Shown here: piece after piece, positions 57,650 to 64,000 of the stretch | Layout of the letters: each line of letters begins with the position of its first letter | Numbering within the stretch: the stretch's first letter is position 1 | Assembly: GCA_029168955.1 (NCBI GenBank) | Contig: JAPDOI010001216.1 | Coordinates: 1 to 64,000 of the forward strand | Direction: 5' to 3' | Source: Aplectana chamaeleonis | Taxonomy: Eukaryota; Nematoda; Chromadorea; Rhabditida; Cosmocercidae | DNA: 64,000 bases | Made by a program: the position numbers and the translations under genes | The notes under the pieces: generated by a model | Seen by the model: the letters and a program-made list of their open reading frames with translations, nothing else | Database searches by the model: none | What the model was told of the DNA's origin: nothing

Positions 57650-60600
57650 CGCCTCTTCTTATATTCTGCACACTTTCTGTGAGGTCCTGTACACTTCCTG
57701 TGAGCCAATGCCCACTTCATGTAAGGTCTTGCACACTTCCTGTGAGGTCCTGCACACTTCTTTTCAGGTCCTGCACAATTTCAGTGAGCACCTACACACT
57801 TCCTGTGAGCACCTACACACTTCCTGTGAGCACCTACACACTTCCTGTGAGGTCCTGCACACTTCTTGTCAGGTTCTGGACACTTTCTTTGAGGTCCTGC
57901 ACACTTCCTGTGAGCACCTACACACTTCCTGTCAGGTCCTGCACACTTCTTGTCAGGTCCTGCACACTTTCTATGAGACCCTGCACACTTCCTGTGAGCA
58001 CCCACACATTTCCTGAGAGCACCTACAGACTTCCTGTGAGGTCCTGCACACTTCTTGTCAGGTCCTGCACAATTTCTGTGAGGTCCTGCACACTTCCTGT
58101 GAGCCAATGCCCACTTCATGTAAGGTCTTGCACACTTCCTGTGAGGTCCTGCACACTTCTTGTCAGGTCCTGCACACTTTCTGTGAGACCCTACACACTT
58201 CCTGTGGGCACCTACACACTTCCTGTGAGCACCTACACACTTCCTGTGAGGTCCTGCACACTTCTTGTCAGGTCCTGAACACTTTCTTTGAGGTCCTGCA
58301 CACTTCCTGTGAGCACCTACACACTTCCTGTCAGGTCCTGCACACTTCTTGTCAGGTCCTGCACACTTTCTATGAGGCCCTGCACACTTCCTGTGAGCAC
58401 CTACAGACTTCCTGTGAGGTCCTGCACACTTCTTGTCAGGTCCTGCACAATTTCTGTGAGGTCCTGCACACTTCCTGTGAGCCAATGCCCACTTCATGTA
58501 AGGTCTTGCACACTTCCTGTGTGGTCCTGCACACTTTTTGTCAGGTCCTGCACACTTTCTGTGAGGCCCTACACACTTCCTGTGGGCACCTACACACTTC
58601 CTGTGAGCACCTACGCACTTCCTGTGAGGTCCTGCACACTTCTTGTCAGGTCCTGCACACTTCCTTTGAGGTCCTGCACACTTCCTGTGAGCACCTACAC
58701 ACTTCCTGTCAGGTCCTGCACACTTCTTGTCAGGTCCTGCACACTTTCTATGAGGCCCTGTACACTTCCTGTGAGCACCTACAGACTTCCTGTGAGGTCC
58801 TGCACACTTCTTGTCAGGTCCTGCACACTTCTTGTCAGGTCCTGCACACTTTCTATGAGGCCCTGCACACTTCCTGTGAGCACCTACAGACTTCCTGTGA
58901 GGTCCTGCACACTTCTTGTCAGGTCCTGCACACTTTCTTTGAGGTCCTGCACACTTCCTGTGAGCACCTACACACTTCCTGTCAGGTCCTGCACACTTTC
59001 TATGAGGCCCTGCACACTTCCTGTGAGCACCTACAGACTTCCTGTGAGGTCCTGCACACTTCTTGTCAGGTCCTGCACAATTTCTGTGAGGTCCTGTACA
59101 CTTCCTGTGAGCCAATGCCCACTTCATGTAAGGTCTTGCACACTTCCTGTGAGGTCCTGCACACTTCTTTTCAGGTCCTGCACAATTTCAGTGAGCACCT
59201 ACACACTTCCTGTGAGCACCTACACACTTCCTGTGAGCACCTACACACTTCCTGTGAGGTCCTGCACACTTCTTGTCAGGTTCTGGACACTTTCTTTGAG
59301 GTCCTGCACACTTTCTGTGAGCACCTACACACTTCCTGTCAGGTCCTGCACACTTCTTGTCAGGTCCTGCACACTTTCTATGAGGCCCTGCACACTTCCT
59401 GTGAGCACCCACACACTTCCTGTGAGCACCTACAGACTTCCTGTGAGGTCCTGCACACTTCTTGTCAAGTCCTGCACAATTTCTGTGAGGTCCTGCACAC
59501 TTCCTGTGAGCCAATGCCCACTTCATGTAAGGTCTTGCACACTTCCTGTGAGGTCCTGCACTTTTCTTGTCAGGTCCTGCACACTTTCTGTGAGGCCCTA
59601 CACACTTCCTGTGGGCACCTACACACTTCCTGTGAGCACCTACACACTTCCTGTGAGGTCCTGCACACTTCTTGTCAGGTACTGCACACTTTCTTTGAGG
59701 TCCTGCACACTTCCTGTGAGCACCTACACACTTCCTGTCAGGTCCTGCACACTTCTTGTCAGGTCCTGCACACTTTCTATGAGGCCCTGCACACTTCCTG
59801 TGAGCACCTACAGACTTCCTGTGAGGTCCTGCACACTTCTTGTCAGGTCCTGCACAATTTCTGTGAGGTCCTGCACACTTCCTGTGAGCCAATGCCCACT
59901 TCATGTAAGGTCTTGCACACTTCCTGTGTGGTCCTGCACACTTCTTGTCAGGTCCTGCACACTTTCTGTGAGGCCCTACACACTTCCTGTGGGCACCTAC
60001 ACACTTCCTGTGAGCACCTACACACTTCCTGTGAGGTCCTGCACACTTCTTGTCAGGTCCTGCACACTTTCTTTGAGGTCCTGCACACTTCCTGTGAGCA
60101 CCTACACACTTCCTGTCAGGTCCTGCACACTTCTTGTCAGGTCCTGCACACTTTCTATGAGGCCCTGTACACTTCCTGTGAGCACCTACAGACTTCCTGT
60201 GAGGTCCTGCACACTTCTTGTCAGGTCCTGCACACTTCTTGTCAGGTCCTGCACACTTTCTATGAGGCCCTGCACACTTCCTGTGAGCACCTACAGACTT
60301 CCTGTGAGGTCCTGCACACTTCTTGTCAGGTCCTGCACACTTTCTTTGAGGTCCTGCACACTTCCTGTGAGCACCTACACACTTCCTGTCAGGTCCTGCA
60401 CACTTTCTATGAGGCCCTGCACACTTCCTGTGAGCACCTACAGACTTCCTGTGAGGTCCTGCACACTTCTTGTCAGGTCCTGCACAATTTCTGTGAGGTC
60501 CTGTACACTTCCTGTGAGCCAATGCCCACTTCATGTAAGGTCTTGCACACTTCCTGTGAGGTCCTGCACACTTCTTTTCAGGTCCTGCACAATTTCAGTG

Positions 60601-62800
60601 AGCACCTACACACTTCCTGTGAGCACCTACACACTTCCTGTGAGCACCTACACACTTCCTGTGAGGTCCTGCACACTTCTTGTCAGGTTCTGGACACTTT
60701 CTTTGAGGTCCTGCACACTTCCTGTGAGCACCTACACACTTCCTGTCAGGTCCTGCACACTTCTTGTCAGGTCCTGCACACTTTCTATGAGGCCCTGCAC
60801 ACTTCCTGTGAGCACCCACACACTTCCTGTGAGCACCTACAGACTTCCTGTGAGGTCCTGCACACTTCTTGTCAGGTCCTGCACAATTTCTGTGAGGTCC
60901 TGCACACTTCCTGTGAGCCAATGCCCACTTCATGTAAGGTCTTGCACACTTCCTGTGAGGTCCTGCACACTTCTTGTCAGGTCCTGCACACTTTCTGTGA
61001 GGCCCTACACACTTCCTGTGGGCACCTACACACTTCCTGTGAGCACCTACACACTTCCTGTGAGGTCCTGCACACTTCTTGTCAGGTCCTGCACACTTTC
61101 TTTGAGGTCCTGCACACTTCCTGTGAGCACCTACACACTTCCTGTCAGGTCCTGCACACTTCTTGTCAGGTCCTGCACACTTTCTATGAGGCCCTGCACA
61201 CTTCCTGTGAGCACCTACAGACTTCCTGTGAGGTCCTGCACGACACTTCTTGTCAGGTCCTGCCCCATTTCTGTGAGCTCCTGCACACTTCCTGTGAGCC
61301 AATGCCCACTTCATGTAAGGTCTTGCACACTTCCTGTGTGGTCCTGCACACTTCTTGTCAGGTCCTGCACACTTTCTGTGAGGCCCTACACACTTCCTGT
61401 GGGCACCTACACACTTCCTGTGAGCACCTACGCACTTCCTGTGAGGTCCTGCACACTTCTTGTCAGGTCCTGCACACTTTCTTTGAAGTCCTGCACACTT
61501 CCTGTGAGCACCTACACACTTCCTGTCAGGTCCTGCACACTTCTGTCAGGTCCTGCACACTTTCTATGAGGCCCTGTACACTTCCTGTGAGCACCTACAG
61601 ACTTCCTGTGAGGTCCTGCACACTTCTTGTCAGGTCCTGCACACTTCTTGTCAGGTCCTGCACACTTTCTATGAGGCCCTGCACACTTCCTGTGAGCACC
61701 TACAGACTTCCTGTGAGGTCCTGCACACTTCTCGTCAGGTCCTGCACACTTTCTTTGAGGTCCTGCACACTTCCTGTGAGCACCTACACACTTCCTGTCA
61801 GGTCCTGCACACTTTCTATGAGGCCCTGCACACTTCCTGTGAGCACCTACAGACTTCCTGTGAGGTCCTGCACACTTCTTGTCAGGTCCTGCACAATTTC
61901 TGTGAGGTCCTGCGCACAATCTGTGAGCCAATGCCCACTTCATGTAAGGTCTTGCACACTTCCTGTGAGGTCCTGCACACTTCTTGTGAGGTCTTGCACA
62001 CTTTCTGTGAGGCCCTACACACTTCCTGTGGGCACCTACACACTTCCTGTGAGCACATACACACTTCCTGTGAGGTCCTGCACACTACTTGTCAGGTTCT
62101 GCACTTTTTCTTTGAGGTCCTGCACACTTCCTGTGAGCACCTACACACTTCCTGCCAGGTCCTGCACACTTCTTGTCAGGTCCTGCACACTTTCTATGAG
62201 GCCCTGCACACTTCCTGTGAGCACCCACACACTTCCTGTGAGCACCTACAGACTTCCTAAAAGGTCCTGCACACTTCTTGTCAGGTCTTGCACAATTTCT
62301 GTGAGGTCCTGCACACTTCCTGTGAGCCAATGCCCACTTCATGTAAGGTCTTGCACACTTCCTGTGAGATCCTGCACACTTCTTGTCAGGTCTTGCACAC
62401 TTTCTGTGAGGCCCTACACACTTCCTGTGGGCACCTACACACTTCGTGTGAGCACCTACACACTTCCTGTGAGGTCCTGCACACTTCTTGTCAGGTCCTG
62501 CACACTTCCTGTCAGGTCCTGCACACTTCTTGTCAGGTCCTGCACACTTTCTATGAGGCCCTGCACACTTCCTGTGAGCACCCACACACTTCCTGTGAGC
62601 ACCTACAGACTTCCTAAAAGGTCCTGCACACTTCTTGTCAGGTCCTGCACAGTTTCTGTGAGGTCCTGCACACTTCCTGTGAGCACCTACACACTTCCTG
62701 TGAGCACCTATACACTTTCTGTGAGGTTCTGCACATTTTCTGTGAGGTCCTGCACATTTTCTGTCAGCATAAGCGTACTTTCTGTGAGCTCCTTCTCTTT
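57650..62800 (-). repeat. Minisatellite array IV, 21-bp unit, inverted relative to arrays I-III
   Basis: On the plus strand the unit is GTCCTGCACACTTCCTGTGAG and variants; read on the minus strand it is GTGTGCAGGACC followed by TCACAGGAA, which shares its first 12 bases with the half-unit of array I. There are about 245 units. Variant units (such as one containing GCCAATGCCCACTTCATG) recur with a 1,407-bp period. Frames are open on both strands (plus up to 1,576 codons, 58,107-62,837; minus two of 448), with Cys-rich heptads such as VLHTSCE. These follow from the stop-free 21-bp unit, and the longest frame switches heptad register at a 1-nt deletion near 61,543. Confidence 0.95.
57704..61926 (-). 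repeat. 1,407-bp higher-order repeat within array IV
   Basis: The variant unit starting GCCAATGCCCACTTCATG recurs at spacings of about 399, 378 and 630 bp, summing to 1,407 bp (19, 18 and 30 units of 21 bp). The trio repeats three times, with a partial fourth to about 62,340. Near-identical 448-codon minus-strand frames at 57,781-59,127 and 59,188-60,534, and a third start at 60,595, show the same 1,407-bp offset. Confidence 0.88.
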
Positions 62801-62808
62801 CTGTGAGT

Positions 62809-62890
62809 TTAATGCAGCTCGTTTTGGAAAATTTTGAAATTTAGGGGATTTTAATGCAGCTCGTTTTGAAAAAATTTAAAATTTACGGGA
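62809..62890 (+). repeat. Tandem pair at the right end of array IV
   Basis: TTTAATGCAGCTCGTTTTGG followed by A/T-rich sequence and a GGGATTTTAATGCAG junction is duplicated with a period of about 42 bp. Confidence 0.75.
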
Positions 62891-63330
62891 TCTTTAACAC
62901 TAGTCGGTTGAAAAATCACTCTACCGGAAATCGCCATTTTTTGGGCGATTTACGTTGAAATTCGAGAGAATTCTGGTACAACTTGTGGTAATTTACTTGA
63001 ATTCTGGCGGGATTTCTGTCAATTCGGTATCCAGACGTAAATCTATGGTAAAAAGCAGCATTTACCACTAGGTAGCGGCAATTCTCCCGTAAATCAGCGG
63101 TAAACCGCCAGAAAATTTTCTGCTGAGAAATATATGGCACAAAATTGAGAAGTGAAAAGCCTCAGATATGATGGAAATAGCATCTGAAACTGAGAAGTGT
63201 AAAGCATTATAGTCATTTCGCAACCTCTGACTAATTTTCCATTCTCTCTCTTGCCTGTTTGCGCTCTAGCTTTTTGGACTAAGCGTCCCACACCTGGTCT
63301 AATGGCGACAACGCTCGGGTAGGGCTACTC
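62891..63330. other. No gene recognised
   Basis: A/T-rich sequence with several inverted short words (GGCGATTTACG, CGTAAATC, GGTAAA, TTTACC), perhaps a decayed fold-back. No coding potential I can support. Confidence 0.4.
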
Positions 63331-64000
63331 AGAAAAATGAAAACATATTACATGTAACATAAAAGGCCCTTAATTAATACACATGTAATATAAATTGGCC
63401 AATGTATATTACTTGCAAATTATCTAGACCGATGTATGTTACATGTAATATATCGTTCCCTCGCTCGCAGGTCAAATGTCGCACTTAACATGTTTTCGAT
63501 GGTGAAAACATAATACTTGTAACATAAGAGACGATTACAACTTACTTTTAATACATCTCCGTCAATGTAAGTTACATGTGAATTATCTCTACTCAATAAA
63601 TTACATGTAGTATAAATGTAACGTAATTCAAATATCTCCAGCAACTGAGGGCCCACGCTGAACACCTTCTGCAAACCTGCATGGCATACGGGCCATCACA
63701 TAGCTTGGCGAAGGCCGAATGCCCTTCGGATTGACATTCGATCAGGTGGTGACTCGCCCTGGCCGTTTCATTGATCTTTCGCTCCTCATGATTACTCCTA
63801 ATCGTGAGGAGTATTACTCAGAAAAATCAAAACAAGTTACTTGTAAAATAAATGTAACTTACTTGAATGTCTCAAGTAACTTACATTTATATTACATTTA
63901 ACATAGATTTATATTAAATGTAACTTAAATTTATATTACATGTAAATTACTTTTATGTTACATGTAGCTTACATTCGAATTCTCTTTATGGGTGGCCATT
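63331..64000 (+). repeat. Degenerate repeats rich in the palindrome TTACATGTAA
   Basis: The perfect palindrome TTACATGTAA occurs at 63,348-63,357, 63,439-63,448 and 63,936-63,945, with many one-base variants (TTACTTGTAA, TTACATGTAG). Stretches starting GAAAACATATTACATG (63,339), GAAAACATAATACTTG (about 63,501) and CAAAACAAGTTACTTG (about 63,827) are diverged direct copies; the first and third are preceded by ACTCAGAAAAAT. The repeat runs to or beyond the window end. Confidence 0.7.

Noticed and set aside
57781..60534. Two 448-codon minus-strand frames with CAGPHRK heptads
   Set aside because: They mirror the 21-bp unit and the 1,407-bp duplication, and overlap long frames on the opposite strand; there is no independent sign of coding.

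Overview
This window looks like a repeat-dominated stretch of an invertebrate animal genome, most likely a nematode. The support is indirect: a decayed CR1-type LINE whose ORF1 remnant resembles nematode LINE proteins, a Penelope-like retroelement with a GIY-YIG endonuclease, TA-flanked inverted-repeat elements of Tc1/mariner type, and no bacterial gene organisation. I see no intact host gene. Almost everything recognisable is a transposable element, a fold-back element or a tandem array, and most open frames come from repeats.

Region by region. 1-2.65 kb: noncoding, with a small inverted-repeat element (826-1333). 2.85-7.3 kb: one full-length but broken LINE (ORF1, AP-endonuclease, reverse transcriptase, C-terminal region, 3' end). 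8.4-10.2 kb: a long inverted-repeat element with a second inverted repeat inside it. 10.99-11.36 kb: a fold-back with a 42-T tract near its centre. 12.17-43.73 kb: one 31.5-kb satellite made of 156-bp monomers and a 108-bp derivative lacking a hairpin. It has a four-monomer higher-order repeat, a homogeneous right block, a 709-bp element inserted near the left end, and outer edges in opposite orientation. 43.7-46.2 kb: nothing recognised apart from a GC-rich hairpin.

46.2-62.8 kb is mostly one minisatellite family. Arrays at 46.4-47.8, 49.1-51.1 and 52.8-53.9 kb have a 42-bp unit that is itself a diverged pair of 21-bp halves. The array at 57.65-62.8 kb has a 21-bp unit of the same family in the opposite orientation, organised in a 1,407-bp higher-order repeat. 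Mobile elements interrupt this block: a 708-bp fold-back (48,052-48,759), a TA-flanked 1,349-bp element with a second TA-flanked element nested inside it (51,293-52,641 and 51,660-52,146), and a Penelope-like element (53,870-57,423). The last has pseudo-LTRs, each carrying a hammerhead-ribozyme-like core. 63.3-64 kb holds degenerate repeats rich in the palindrome TTACATGTAA.

There is no operon-like cooperation between genes. The coherent stories are element structure (Penelope partial tandem, nested insertions) and satellite evolution (hairpin conservation and loss, higher-order repeats, inverted edges). All homology statements come from reading motifs by eye; no database search was run.
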